Shown: positions 47,569-57,986, counted from the first letter of the stretch. The stretch is DNA of 64,000 nucleotides from Enterobacter cancerogenus (GCA_000773965.1 JRUP01000018.1:186001-250000); one strand, 5' to 3'. The notes: generated by a model from the letters alone, not told the origin. Numbers and translations: made by a program.

Positions 47569-49953
47569 TTATTTAGACGACCTCAGCAGCTTCTCTAGCG
47601 GCCTGACCAGCGCCAGCACGGTTTCATCCTGCACCTCGGCAGCGGCATCCAGTTTGGCATGCATCTCGGCCACTTCGCTGGCACCGTACGCCTGATTACG
47701 CTGCATCGCATTGACCAAATCGATGCCCATGCGGCTCAGTTGCGCCACCTGCTGAACCTGCTGCTGCAGCGGCTTGAGCTGATAGCTGCTCAGAATCAGC
47801 GGCATCACCGCGTCACTGTTGTTCTGCCAGCGCTGTAACTGCTGACGAATAACGTTGGCCGCCATGCGATCCTCGCGGTTGGCGATCAGGGCATCGACTT
47901 GTTTATCCAGTAACCGCACCGGTTCGCTTTCGGCAGGCAGTACATCCGCCAGACGATTGAGCGGCTCGAAATAGTCATAGTGCCCTGCCTGGAATTTCAG
48001 GTGCTGACGCGTGTAATACTGCGCCGGTTCCAGCACCTCCGCCAGCACGCGCAGCGGCGTGATATCGCTGGTGTTGGCCAGTCGCATCATCTGCACCTCC
48101 GCCTGCTGATGCTGCTGTAATCCCACCGACACCGTGCCCCAGCGATCCACCGCGTTTAAGCGCTGGTACATGTTGTCGCTGTTGGTGACATCCTTCGCCG
48201 ACCACAGGCGCTCAGCCACCACAAAGGCGCGCGGCCACAAGCGAGTATCGATCACCCTACTGTTGACGTTTTCCGCCCACAGCGCCGCTTCACCACCAAT
48301 CAGGTTGTTTTGCATTTGCTCAGGCGTTGGCACGGAAGGCTGAATGCCGGTCGGCACCTGCGCCAGCTTGCTGCCCTCAGCGGGATAGCGCACATTGCCC
48401 ACCAGAATGTAACCGGTCAGTTTGTCCTGCGTCAGAGTGACCATTGGCTGAAACGGCCCCATCCAGGTATCGACGCTAAAGGTCAGCTGCGTCGGCGACA
48501 GCCAGCGAATATTGCTCACCATGCGCCGGGCCTTACCGCTGAAGTCGATAAAGCCCCGCCAGCCGTTTTTACCTTCCACCAGAGTGAAACTGCCTTTGAC
48601 CGGGCTGCCTTTCAGACGCGGCATAGTGAATTGCCAGCTCTGCGCCTGCTCATCGGCTTGAATTTGATCCTGACCCTGGAGTCCCTGCGGCCAGGGCTCG
48701 TTGCGGTAATGGTAGGCTGCGGTTTGCGGTTGATCGAGATAGAAACCGGTTGAGAGAATGCCACGGAAATCGTGCTTCGCCACCTCACCGAGTGCATCCT
48801 GTCCCTGCCAGGACTGGATCAAAATGCTGTTCGGCAGATCCGGATGGTAAACCTCATCCCAGCCAATCATCCGACGCTGATGCGCTTCCAGGATCTTCTC
48901 CACTCGCTGATTGAACCATGCCTGTAATGCGTGCGTGTCCTTCAGACCATGGTCGCGCATAAACTGCTGAATCTTCGGCGAGTCGTTCCATTGGGTCGGA
49001 TCCACTTCATCGCCGCCGATATGGATATAAGGATCGGGGAAGATCGCCGTAACCTCGCCCATTAGCGTATCGATGAAGGTGAAGACCGCTTCGTTGCTGG
49101 GATCGAGCAGCGGTTTAAACACGCCCCAGCCGCGTTCCATCTGGTACGGGCCCGGCGCACTGAGCAGCTCTGGCATCGCCACTGCAATCGCCGAGGCGTG
49201 CCCAGGCACATCAATTTCTGGCACCACGCGCACGCCGCGCTGGGTGGCGTAACGCACCACATCCCGCATCTGCTGCTGCGTGTAGTAAAGACCATCGCTG
49301 GCTTTCTCCTGCAACTGCGGGTAATGATTGGAAGCGAAGCGCCAGCCCTGATCATCGGTCAGATGCCAGTGGAATACGTTCATTCGCGCTGCGGCGATAC
49401 CGTCGATCTGCCGCTTCACCGTTTCAATCGGCAGGAAGTGGCGTGCCGAATCGATCAGCACCCCGCGCCACGGGAAGCGTGGTTTATCGTCAATGGTGAC
49501 GTAAGGAATCTGCGTTCCCGTCTCATTATTCTCAATCAGCTGCAGCAGGGTTTCCATGCCGCGCATCGCACCGAAACGCGTGTTGGCCTTCAGCAGCACA
49601 CCGCTGCTGTTGACCTCAAGATGATAGCTCTCATCGCTGTCCGGTTGTGGCAAGGGATCCACTGCCTGGGCAATTTGCACCTGAAGGGTGGCCTGATCGC
49701 TCGGCGCACTGGCGGGCAGCAGCGGCCAACCGGTTTGACGTGAAATGCGCGCACGCCAGCGCGCTTCGGCCCCCTCCAGATGATCGCCCGTAATATGCAG
49801 CGTAAATTGCGGTGTCAGCGTCAATGCGCCGCCGCTGGCAGGCTGCACCACTTTTTGCGGCCAGGGCATCAATGGCAGATCGTTAATCGGTGCGGCAATA
49901 GAAGAGAAAGTCAGGGATAAACAACAGGCGAGCAGCGTTCGTTGCAGAGGCAT
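47569..49953 (-). CDS. Family 20 beta-N-acetylhexosaminidase (chitobiase type)
   Basis: 794 residues with a signal peptide (TLLACCLSLTFSSIAAP). The GH20 catalytic pair is Asp315-Glu316 in HIGGDEVDPTQW. Other family marks are RGVLIDSARHFLPIETVKRQ, NVFHWHLTDDQGW and PEIDVPGHASAIA. It should release N-acetylglucosamine from chito-oligosaccharides or glycans in the periplasm or at the surface. ATG 49953 is preferred over 49962 because AGGA is eight bases before it. E. coli K-12 has no equivalent at this site. Confidence 0.94.
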   Translation of the reverse strand: MPLQRTLLACCLSLTFSSIAAPINDLPLMPWPQKVVQPASGGALTLTPQFTLHITGDHLEGAEARWRARISRQTGWPLLPASAPSDQATLQVQIAQAVDPLPQPDSDESYHLEVNSSGVLLKANTRFGAMRGMETLLQLIENNETGTQIPYVTIDDKPRFPWRGVLIDSARHFLPIETVKRQIDGIAAARMNVFHWHLTDDQGWRFASNHYPQLQEKASDGLYYTQQQMRDVVRYATQRGVRVVPEIDVPGHASAIAVAMPELLSAPGPYQMERGWGVFKPLLDPSNEAVFTFIDTLMGEVTAIFPDPYIHIGGDEVDPTQWNDSPKIQQFMRDHGLKDTHALQAWFNQRVEKILEAHQRRMIGWDEVYHPDLPNSILIQSWQGQDALGEVAKHDFRGILSTGFYLDQPQTAAYHYRNEPWPQGLQGQDQIQADEQAQSWQFTMPRLKGSPVKGSFTLVEGKNGWRGFIDFSGKARRMVSNIRWLSPTQLTFSVDTWMGPFQPMVTLTQDKLTGYILVGNVRYPAEGSKLAQVPTGIQPSVPTPEQMQNNLIGGEAALWAENVNSRVIDTRLWPRAFVVAERLWSAKDVTNSDNMYQRLNAVDRWGTVSVGLQQHQQAEVQMMRLANTSDITPLRVLAEVLEPAQYYTRQHLKFQAGHYDYFEPLNRLADVLPAESEPVRLLDKQVDALIANREDRMAANVIRQQLQRWQNNSDAVMPLILSSYQLKPLQQQVQQVAQLSRMGIDLVNAMQRNQAYGASEVAEMHAKLDAAAEVQDETVLALVRPLEKLLRSSK

Positions 49954-50121
49954 GTAAGGCATCCTTGTGAATAATGACGGGCCAAAAATAGGCAAAAAAA
50001 CCATTAAACCTGCTTCGCATCGCAAATCAAGTTGCACGAGGTCGAAGTTTGGGCGGCTTAAAACTTTTGAAGTTTAGTCCGCTTAACCATTGTGCGGCTT
50101 TCAAACTTCGTTATGCCTTCT

Positions 50122-50135
50122 TTGCGGCAGGTCAA
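50122..50135 (+). promoter_or_regulatory. Possible FNR site upstream of nrdD
   Basis: TTGCGGCAGGTCAA fits 7 of 10 defined bases of the FNR consensus TTGAT-N4-ATCAA. FNR activates nrdDG in E. coli, so a site about 90 bases before the gene is reasonable, but the match is imperfect. Confidence 0.3.
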
Positions 50136-50161
50136 AAACAGCGCGATTAATTTCCGCCAAA

Positions 50162-50210
50162 ACACCACATGTAGCGATTACACTCTCCACAAATGCCCAT
50201 ATATAGTTTC
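50162..50210 (+). promoter_or_regulatory. Candidate pair of NrdR boxes upstream of nrdD
   Basis: ACACCACATGTAGCGA (50162-50177) and GCCCATATATAGTTTC (50195-50210) each resemble ACACWATATVTWGTGT. They start 33 bases apart, roughly the three-turn spacing known for NrdR box pairs. The second ends 12 bases before the nrdD ATG. Confidence 0.4.
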
Positions 50211-50221
50211 ACGGAGAAGAA

Positions 50222-52360
50222 ATGGCGACGGTGGTAATTAAGCGTGACGGCTGCAGAGTGCCGTTTGAAGCGCAGCGTATTGCGCTGGCGGTGCAGGCGG
50301 CGGCGCGAGCTGCACAAATAGAGGATGCGAGCTGGGGTACTCAGGTCGCTGAACAAGTGAGCCAGCGACTGTCCGATCGCATTGAGGTCGATATCCGTGA
50401 CATTCAGTGCGCAGTGGAAGAGACGCTGATGGCCGGACGCTGGCCGCAGCTAGCGCGCGCGTATATCGAATATCGCCATGACCGTGATTTAGCCCGTGAA
50501 CAGCGTGGCAAACTGCATCACGCGATTCGTGGCCTGGTTGAACAAACCAATGCCGCGTTGCTCAACGAAAACGCCAACAAAGACAGCAAAGTGATCCCCA
50601 CCCAGCGCGACTTGCTGGCAGGCATCGTTGCCAAACATTATGCCCAACAGCAGCTGCTGCCGCGTGATGTGGTACTGGCGCATGAGCGCGGTGAGATCCA
50701 CTATCACGATCTCGACTATTCGCCATTTTTCCCCATGTTTAACTGCATGTTGATCGATCTTCAGGGCATGTTGAACAATGGCTTCAAGATGGGCAATGCC
50801 GAAATCGAGCCGCCGAAATCCATTGCCACCGCGACGGCGGTGACGGCGCAGATCATTGCGCAGGTCGCCAGCCATATTTACGGTGGTACCACCATCAACC
50901 GCATTGATGAAGTGCTGGCGCCGTTTGTGACTCTCAGCCTTGAAAAGCATCGTGCGGTGGCAGTGGAATGGCAGATCCCGGATGCAGAAGCCTATGCGCG
51001 CGTGCGCACCGAGAAAGAGTGTTATGACGCATTCCAGTCTCTGGAATATGAGGTCAACACGCTGCACACCGCCAACGGGCAGACGCCGTTTGTCACCTTT
51101 GGCTTTGGTCTCGGCACCGATTGGGCCGCGCGCCTGATTCAGCAGTCGATTCTGCGTAACCGCATCGCAGGGTTGGGGAAAAACCATAAAACAGCGGTGT
51201 TCCCGAAACTGGTGTTTGCCATCCGCGAAGGGGTGAATCGTCGTCCCGGTGATTTTAACTACGACATCAAACAGCTGGCGCTGGAGTGTGCCAGCAAGCG
51301 CATGTATCCCGACATTCTCAATTACGACAAGGTGGTGGAAGTCACCGGTTCGTTCAAAACCCCGATGGGCTGCCGCAGCTTCCTCGGCGTGTATGAGGAA
51401 AACGGTAAGCAGATTCACGAAGGGCGAAACAATATTGGGGTGATAAGCCTGAACCTGCCGCGCATTGCATTGGAAGCCAAAGGCAATGAAGCTCATTTCT
51501 GGCTGCTGCTGGATGAACGGCTTGAACTGGCTAAACGGGCATTGATGACGCGCATCGCCCGGCTGGAGAAAACCAAAGCACGCGTAGCGCCGATTCTCTA
51601 CATGGAGGGCGCGTGTGGCGTACGTTTGAACGCTGATGACGAAGTCGGCACGATTTTCCGTAACGGTCGCGCTTCGATTTCGCTCGGTTACATTGGGCTG
51701 CATGAAACGCTGAATGCGCTGAGCGGCAATGAAGTCCATCCGTATGATGCGCAGCACCTGCGGGAAAAAGGTGTGGCGATTGTGCAGCGACTGCGTGCTG
51801 CTGTGGATGCGTGGAAAGACGAGACCGGCTACGGTTTTAGCCTGTACAGCACGCCGAGCGAGAATCTCTGCGATCGCTTCTGCCGGCTCGATGCCGCCGA
51901 ATTTGGTGTGGTGCCGGGCGTGACCGACAAAGGCTACTACACCAACAGCTTCCATCTCGACGTCGAAAAGAAAGTGAATCCCTACGACAAGATCGACTTT
52001 GAAGCGCCCTACCCGGCGATCGCCAATGGCGGCTTCATCTGTTACGGCGAATACCCCAATATTCAGCACAACCTCAAGGCGCTGGAGGATGTGTGGGATT
52101 ACAGCTATCACCGCGTGCCCTATTACGGCACCAATACGCCCATCGATGAGTGCTACGAATGCGGCTTTACGGGTGAATTCAGTTGCACCAGCAAAGGCTT
52201 TACCTGTCCGTGCTGTGGTAACCACGATCCGGCACGGGTTTCCGTCACGCGCCGTGTTTGTGGCTATCTGGGCAGCCCAGATGCGCGGCCGTTCAATGCC
52301 GGTAAGCAGGAAGAGGTACAGCGCCGCGTTAAACATCTGGATACCGGACAGCTGGGATGA
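50222..52360 (+). CDS. nrdD: Anaerobic ribonucleoside-triphosphate reductase NrdD
   Basis: 712 residues, equal to E. coli. A glycyl-radical enzyme that makes dNTPs without oxygen. The radical glycine is Gly681 in RVCGYLG. The C-terminal zinc site has the cysteines CYECGFTG and CPCCGNH. The N-terminal ATP-cone starts VIKRDGCRVPFEAQ. The body (NENANKDSKVIPTQRD, HYHDLDYSPFFPMFNCMLID) is highly conserved. GGAG precedes the ATG; nrdG overlaps its stop. Confidence 0.98.
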   Translation: MATVVIKRDGCRVPFEAQRIALAVQAAARAAQIEDASWGTQVAEQVSQRLSDRIEVDIRDIQCAVEETLMAGRWPQLARAYIEYRHDRDLAREQRGKLHHAIRGLVEQTNAALLNENANKDSKVIPTQRDLLAGIVAKHYAQQQLLPRDVVLAHERGEIHYHDLDYSPFFPMFNCMLIDLQGMLNNGFKMGNAEIEPPKSIATATAVTAQIIAQVASHIYGGTTINRIDEVLAPFVTLSLEKHRAVAVEWQIPDAEAYARVRTEKECYDAFQSLEYEVNTLHTANGQTPFVTFGFGLGTDWAARLIQQSILRNRIAGLGKNHKTAVFPKLVFAIREGVNRRPGDFNYDIKQLALECASKRMYPDILNYDKVVEVTGSFKTPMGCRSFLGVYEENGKQIHEGRNNIGVISLNLPRIALEAKGNEAHFWLLLDERLELAKRALMTRIARLEKTKARVAPILYMEGACGVRLNADDEVGTIFRNGRASISLGYIGLHETLNALSGNEVHPYDAQHLREKGVAIVQRLRAAVDAWKDETGYGFSLYSTPSENLCDRFCRLDAAEFGVVPGVTDKGYYTNSFHLDVEKKVNPYDKIDFEAPYPAIANGGFICYGEYPNIQHNLKALEDVWDYSYHRVPYYGTNTPIDECYECGFTGEFSCTSKGFTCPCCGNHDPARVSVTRRVCGYLGSPDARPFNAGKQEEVQRRVKHLDTGQLG

Positions 52361-52923
52361 TGCGTTTTCATCGCTATTACGCCGTCGATATCGTCAACGG
52401 GCCGGGCACCCGCTGCACGTTGTTTGTCTCGGGTTGTGAACATCAGTGCCGTGGCTGCTATAACCAAAGTACCTGGCGGCTCGATTCCGGCGTACCGTTC
52501 ACGTTGGAGATGGAGGAGCAGCTGATTGCCGATCTCAAGGATCAGCGCATTCCGCGCCAGGGGTTGTCGCTCAGCGGCGGCGATCCCCTGCATCCGCACA
52601 ATGTGCCGCACATCCGTCGTCTGGTGAAACGCGTGCGGCGTGAATGCCCGGACAAGGATATCTGGCTGTGGACAGGTTATGAGATGGCGGAACTGAGCGC
52701 GGCACAGCGTGAAGTGGTGGATGAAATTGATGTGCTGATCGACGGGCGGTTTGTGGAAGCGGAGAAAGATGCGCGGCTGCTATGGCGCGGCAGCCGCAAT
52801 CAGAAGATCTGGTATTTACGTCAGCCACAGGGCGAGTGTGCCGAGGATCATGCCGCTGAGCGCCACGCCAATCAGCGCGATCCACAGGGCGCGCGCCGGG
52901 AAGGCACGGTGCAGCATCAGTAG
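52357..52923 (+). CDS. nrdG: Anaerobic NTP reductase activating protein NrdG, with an abnormal C-terminal tail
   Basis: 188 residues against 154 in E. coli. A radical-SAM activase that installs the glycyl radical on NrdD. The CxxxCxxC cluster is Cys27-Cys31-Cys34 (SGCEHQCRGCYN), and LSLSGGDPLHPHNVP is typical. Homology to E. coli ends near SRNQKIWYLR, where E. coli NrdG stops. About 34 more residues (QPQGECAEDHAAERH...) are encoded antisense to the end of yraQ and look like chance translation. The start overlaps nrdD as ATGA. The enzyme core is complete, so function is probably kept. Confidence 0.93.
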   Translation: MMRFHRYYAVDIVNGPGTRCTLFVSGCEHQCRGCYNQSTWRLDSGVPFTLEMEEQLIADLKDQRIPRQGLSLSGGDPLHPHNVPHIRRLVKRVRRECPDKDIWLWTGYEMAELSAAQREVVDEIDVLIDGRFVEAEKDARLLWRGSRNQKIWYLRQPQGECAEDHAAERHANQRDPQGARREGTVQHQ

Positions 52924-53853
52924 CGATGGCACACTCACGGCGGGTAAGGTTACCAGCAGCGCCAGCGCAGGCGCGATCCCCATGCCCGCCAGCATCATGG
53001 TCTGTACAATGGGAATTTCTGCAGCGGTGGGAATGACAAACAAACAGCCCGCTATCGCCATCAGCATCACCCAAAACAGCGTGTTGCCCACTGCGCCATC
53101 GGCATGCGGGAACAGCCAGACTCGCGCAGCACCCAATAACAGCACGGCAACGATATACAGCGGGATGGTGTTCCAGAACAGCCGCCACATCACGCGCAGC
53201 CAGCGAGTCAGAAACGGCTGCTCGCTGTCGGCAGCCATCACCATGGGCGCGGCAATGGTTTGTTCTGGCACGCTACGCTGCACCAGCGATGCAATGCCTG
53301 GCACCATGATCAAGCCCGCCACCAGCCGAATCGCCGCGAAGTGCCAACCCAGCACAAATCCCATAAAGATTAGCGTGGCGAGATTTAATAGCGGATTGGC
53401 CAGCCAAAAGGCCATCGCCGCCCCGCTGGATACCTGCGACTGACGCAAACCCGCCGCCAACGGCGCGGCACAACAGGTGCACATCATCCCCGGCAAGCCT
53501 AAACCGGTGCCGATCAGCGTCGATCCAAACCGCGAGTTGCCCATCAGGCGCAGCAGCCAGTTGCGTGGGATCAGCACCTGTACCAACGATCCCAAAATCA
53601 CACCCAGCACTGCGGCTTTCCAGACAGCGAGGAAGTAAACCATCGCGTAATCCAGCGCCGCGCGCCACGGTGAGTCCGCGGCATTCGCCAGAATGGATTT
53701 GCCGATCGAGTGGGTTTCAGCCGCCGTGAAGGCTTTGCCGTAATAGGGCTGCCATTTGACGTACCACAGGCCAATGACGACGACGGCGAGGAACAACAAG
53801 GGTTTCCACCATGCGAAGCGCGTCGCCGGTGTAGTAGATGCGAGTTGGGTCAT
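52816..53853 (-). CDS. yraQ: YraQ family permease
   Basis: 345 residues (E. coli YraQ 346). A DUF318/ArsP-type inner-membrane permease with eight to ten helices. The conserved LPGMMCTCCAAPLAAGLRQ contains the Cys-Cys pair of the family. Late GCLFVIPTAAEIPIVQTMML and GMGIAPALALLVTLPAVS match E. coli. The substrate is unknown; relatives export organoarsenicals. Its last 108 bases overlap the 3' end of nrdG on the other strand. Confidence 0.94.
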   Translation of the reverse strand: MTQLASTTPATRFAWWKPLLFLAVVVIGLWYVKWQPYYGKAFTAAETHSIGKSILANAADSPWRAALDYAMVYFLAVWKAAVLGVILGSLVQVLIPRNWLLRLMGNSRFGSTLIGTGLGLPGMMCTCCAAPLAAGLRQSQVSSGAAMAFWLANPLLNLATLIFMGFVLGWHFAAIRLVAGLIMVPGIASLVQRSVPEQTIAAPMVMAADSEQPFLTRWLRVMWRLFWNTIPLYIVAVLLLGAARVWLFPHADGAVGNTLFWVMLMAIAGCLFVIPTAAEIPIVQTMMLAGMGIAPALALLVTLPAVSVPSLLMLHRAFPARALWIALIGVALSGMILGTLALWLT

Positions 53854-53980
53854 AACAGAATCCGTATTCTACAGAATAACGTATGCCGCACCCGGAGGCG
53901 CGGCGGTTAATCCATAGTGTTATTCAGGTTATTGGAATCTGCTACGCAAAGTTAGCGTAAGTTTGATCGGGTGCGGAAAA

Positions 53981-54772
<792 letters not shown>

Positions 54773-54789
<17 letters not shown>

Positions 54790-55279
54790 AAGGTTCGGAG
54801 AAAGCGATTAATCCTTCTGCGCCCGTAAATGCATCATCCGCTAATTTATACACCTGAAATGCCGCTTCACTGCCCAGCCAGCGACAGTGCAAGCCGTGAC
54901 GTGCCGCCGGTTCGAAGCCCAGCGGGTTGTAGAATTCGGGATCGCCCAAGACCACCACCGCGCTGTAGCTGAACTCGTTCAGGGAATCGAGCCCTTCATA
55001 CACCAGCTGTTTGGCAATGCCCTGCTTGCGCACGGATTCATCCACCGCCAGAGGCGCCAGCGCCACCCAATTGCGGTCTTCACCTTGTAAGGTCACCGGG
55101 CTAAAGGCGGCATAACCTAATACCTGCCCTTCATCATCCGTGGCCACTACACCTAGCGTTAATAAACCATCTTCACGCAGCTGCTGCACCAGTTCAGCCT
55201 CGGCGGAGGTCGCAAAACTACGCTTCAATAAGCTGTCGATGCCCGCCGCATCCACACCAATTTCAGTACGAATCAACAT
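54773..55279 (-). CDS. yhbS: GNAT N-acetyltransferase YhbS
   Basis: 168 residues. GNAT motif A is [26 protein letters not shown], and motif B is [23 protein letters not shown]. Matches E. coli YhbS in length and neighbourhood. Substrate unclear. It overlaps ubiT upstream by 7 bases, so the two genes are co-translated. Confidence 0.93.
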
Positions 55280-55800
55280 GAGATCCCCGCGCGCGCCTCA
55301 GCGGCCTTCGCGTCCTGTTTCATTCCTGCCTCAACAAAGGCAGCCAGCTGCTGCAACCCCGTGCGCAAAGACGTGGGCATGGCCTCCAGTTCAATGGCAT
55401 CCATCAAATTCTTCACCTCCAAACCCAGCTCCGTGTCGCCCTCAATCACCAGACGGCGTTGGAAGAACAACATATCGGGGTCTGCTTTGCGTGCTGCCAC
55501 CAGCAACAAGTCGTTGGCTTCACCGCGGAACCAGACATCTGCCTCGGCGTCGCGTGAAACGGTCAGGCGTCCATTCTGCAAGGTGGTGATCCACTGCAGA
55601 TTTACATCCGCAATCTCAATCCCCAGAAAGCGCCCTTCCAGAAAGTCTAACTCACCTTCAGACAAAGCATGACGAAATTGCCAGTTTAAGAGTTGTTGCA
55701 AAACCACTTTTTTTACAGGGAATGGGGTGAATGAAATAGGTAAGGCAAGGAATTCTGGGCCTTTTTTCACCATCAGGCCGCGTAAGCGCGAAAACATCAT
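55273..55800 (-). CDS. ubiT: Anaerobic ubiquinone biosynthesis accessory factor UbiT (SCP2 domain)
   Basis: 175 residues (E. coli YhbT 174). A single SCP2 lipid-binding domain (VVLQQLLNWQFRHALSEGEL, VSRDAEADVWFRGEANDL, RLVIEGDTELGLEVKNLMD). UbiT carries ubiquinone intermediates in the oxygen-independent pathway run by UbiU-UbiV. The start ATG is 55800 (or 55797), with AGGG seven bases away. Divergent from ubiU-ubiV across 200 bp, as in E. coli. Confidence 0.93.
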   Translation of the reverse strand: MMFSRLRGLMVKKGPEFLALPISFTPFPVKKVVLQQLLNWQFRHALSEGELDFLEGRFLGIEIADVNLQWITTLQNGRLTVSRDAEADVWFRGEANDLLLVAARKADPDMLFFQRRLVIEGDTELGLEVKNLMDAIELEAMPTSLRTGLQQLAAFVEAGMKQDAKAAEARAGISC

Positions 55801-56000
55801 CAACAATCCCTTCAGAAAATTTTACCTATATTGCCACATCCAGGCGCCCTAGCCTCCACTGAGATCAAGGAAATTGCGGAACAATTGATTAAATAATCTT
55901 CACTCTGCATGCTGACTGACGCTTTCACTGCCTTAAATCAACATTCACGCCTGTCGCCTTCCCTACACTTTAACGCTTCGGAATTCGGGGGAGGAAATGT

Positions 56001-56996
56001 ATGGAACTGCTGTGTCCAGCGGGGAATTTACCTGCGCTGAAATCGGCGGTGGAGCATGGCGCCGATGCGGTGTATGTCGGTTTGAAAGATGACACCAATG
56101 CCCGCCACTTTGCTGGCCTTAATTTTACTGACAAGAAGCTGGCAGAAGCGGCGCGCTTCCTGCACCAGCATAGCCGCAAGCTGCACGTGGCCATCAATAC
56201 CTTTGCCCATCCTGATGGGATGAATCGCTGGCAAACGGCCATTGATGTGGCGGCGCAGAACGGCGCAGATGCCTTGATTCTCGCCGATATCGCCACGCTG
56301 GAGTATGCCGCGCAGCGTTATCCGCAGGTGGAACGCCATCTTTCCGTGCAAGCTTCGGCCACAAATTTGCAAGCCATCCACTTTTACCATCGCCATTTCA
56401 ATCTCAGCCGCGTGGTGTTGCCGCGCGTACTGTCGATGCATCAGGTTAAACAGCTGGCGCGTGAAACACCGGTGCCGCTGGAAGTCTTTGCCTTTGGCAG
56501 CCTGTGCATTATGGCGGAAGGCCGTTGCTATCTCTCCTCCTGGCTGACGGGGGAATCACCGAACAGTGCGGGTGCCTGCTCGCCGGCAAAATTCGTGCGC
56601 TGGCAGCAAACGCCGCTGGGGATGGAATCACGCCTGAATGAAGTGCTGATTGATCGTTACAGCGCCGATGAGAGCGCCGGTTATCCCACGCTGTGTAAAG
56701 GGCGCTATGAAGTGGATGACCAGCGCTATCACGTGCTGGAAGAACCCACCAGCCTGAATACCTTATCGCTGTTGCCGGAGTTGCTTCGCGCCAATATCGC
56801 TTCGGTAAAAATTGAAGGCCGCCAGCGCAGTCCGGCTTATGTGGCGCAAGTAGCAAAAGTGTGGCGCCAGGCGATTGATCGCTGCATGGCCGCGCCCGAG
56901 CAATTCGCGGTGCAGGAACCCTGGATGCGCGCGTTGGGCGAACTTTCTGAAGGTAGCCAGACCACGCTCGGTGCCTATCACCGCAGCTGGCAGTGA
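56001..56996 (+). CDS. ubiU: Oxygen-independent ubiquinone hydroxylation protein UbiU (peptidase U32 family)
   Basis: 331 residues, like E. coli YhbU. With UbiV it forms an Fe-S heterodimer that hydroxylates ubiquinone precursors using prephenate instead of O2. The four cluster cysteines are visible in SLCIMAEGRC, SAGACSPA and TLCKGRYEV. The N-terminus MELLCPAGNLPALKSAVEHG is typical of the family. GGGAGGAAATGT precedes the ATG. ubiV starts 9 bases later. Confidence 0.96.
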   Translation: MELLCPAGNLPALKSAVEHGADAVYVGLKDDTNARHFAGLNFTDKKLAEAARFLHQHSRKLHVAINTFAHPDGMNRWQTAIDVAAQNGADALILADIATLEYAAQRYPQVERHLSVQASATNLQAIHFYHRHFNLSRVVLPRVLSMHQVKQLARETPVPLEVFAFGSLCIMAEGRCYLSSWLTGESPNSAGACSPAKFVRWQQTPLGMESRLNEVLIDRYSADESAGYPTLCKGRYEVDDQRYHVLEEPTSLNTLSLLPELLRANIASVKIEGRQRSPAYVAQVAKVWRQAIDRCMAAPEQFAVQEPWMRALGELSEGSQTTLGAYHRSWQ

Positions 56997-57005
56997 GGAG
57001 ATGCT

Positions 57006-57890
57006 ATGAAATATGCCATCGGGCCGGTGCTGTGGTACTGGCCAACGGAAACGCTGGAACGCTTTTATCAGCAGGCAGCCGTCAGCTCTGCTGACATCAT
57101 CTACCTCGGCGAAGCGGTATGCAGTAAACGTCGTGCAACCTCATTCCAGCAATGGATGGAATTAGCACGCCACCTGGCACAACACGGCAAACAGGTCGTG
57201 CTCAGCACGCTGGCGCTGTTGCAGTCGCCTTCGGAAGTCAAAGAGCTGCGGCGCTATGTGGAGAACGGTGAGTTTTTGCTGGAAGCCAACGACATCGGCA
57301 CCGTTAACATGGCAGCCGAACGTAAGCTGCCGTTTGTCGCCGGGCCGACGCTTAACGTCTACAACGCGCAAACGCTACAGCTGCTGCTCAAAGAGGGTAT
57401 GACGCGCTGGTGTTTACCGGTCGAGATGTCGCGCGACTGGCTGATTCAACTGTTGCAGCAGTGCGATGCCACAGGCCTGCGCGACAAGTTCGAAGTGGAG
57501 GTATTGGGCTATGGCCATCTGCCGCTGGCGCTGTCGGCACGCTGCTTTACCGCCCGTTCCGAAAATCGCGCCAAAGATGACTGTCAGACTTGCTGTATTC
57601 ACTATCCCACTGGCCGCCGCGTGCTGTCGCAGGAGGGCCAACAGGTGTTTGTGTTGAATGGCATCCAGACCATGAGCGGCTACTGCTATAACCTTGGTAA
57701 CGATTTGGCCGGCATGCATAACTGGATCGACATCGTACGCCTCTCGCCGCAGGATGAAACCACGCTAACAGAGGTTGCTCGCTTCCGTGCGAACGAAGCC
57801 GGTGAAGCGCCGCTGATGATGGCGCGCGGCAGTGAATGCAACGGTTACTGGCGTCGTTTGGCGGGTATGGCGCTTGAAGGCGGACGGTAA
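57006..57890 (+). CDS. ubiV: Oxygen-independent ubiquinone hydroxylation protein UbiV
   Basis: 294 residues (E. coli YhbV 292). Partner of UbiU. Cluster cysteines are in EAVCSKRR near residue 38, RCFTARSE and DDCQTCCIHYP (CxxC) near residues 180-197. The N-terminus MKYAIGPVLWYWPTETLERF is like E. coli. It overlaps nothing but follows ubiU closely. Expression should be anaerobic; I found only partial FNR half-sites upstream of ubiU. Confidence 0.96.
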   Translation: MKYAIGPVLWYWPTETLERFYQQAAVSSADIIYLGEAVCSKRRATSFQQWMELARHLAQHGKQVVLSTLALLQSPSEVKELRRYVENGEFLLEANDIGTVNMAAERKLPFVAGPTLNVYNAQTLQLLLKEGMTRWCLPVEMSRDWLIQLLQQCDATGLRDKFEVEVLGYGHLPLALSARCFTARSENRAKDDCQTCCIHYPTGRRVLSQEGQQVFVLNGIQTMSGYCYNLGNDLAGMHNWIDIVRLSPQDETTLTEVARFRANEAGEAPLMMARGSECNGYWRRLAGMALEGGR

Positions 57891-57960
57891 AGGCACGTTC
57901 CGGCTATATTCCTGCTGTTAATAGCAGTTTTAATATGGGTAATGATGCGTAATACTGACT

Positions 57961-57986
57961 GGCGCAGGTCTGATAACACCTGCGCC
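57961..57986 (+). terminator. Hairpin between ubiV and yhbW
   Basis: A perfect 9-bp stem GGCGCAGGT / ACCTGCGCC with an 8-base loop in the 115-bp spacer, 20 bases before the yhbW ATG. The tail ATCATTATC is not T-rich, so it may be a processing signal or weak terminator. Confidence 0.55.

Noticed and set aside
50489..52336. A 615-codon minus-strand open frame opposite nrdD
   Set aside because: It mirrors the codon structure of a highly conserved gene; the translation has no family features.
55885..55941. FNR sites between ubiT and ubiU (TTGAT at 55885, ATCAA at 55937)
   Set aside because: Each is only a half-site; the paired half does not match, although FNR control of these genes is plausible from E. 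coli.
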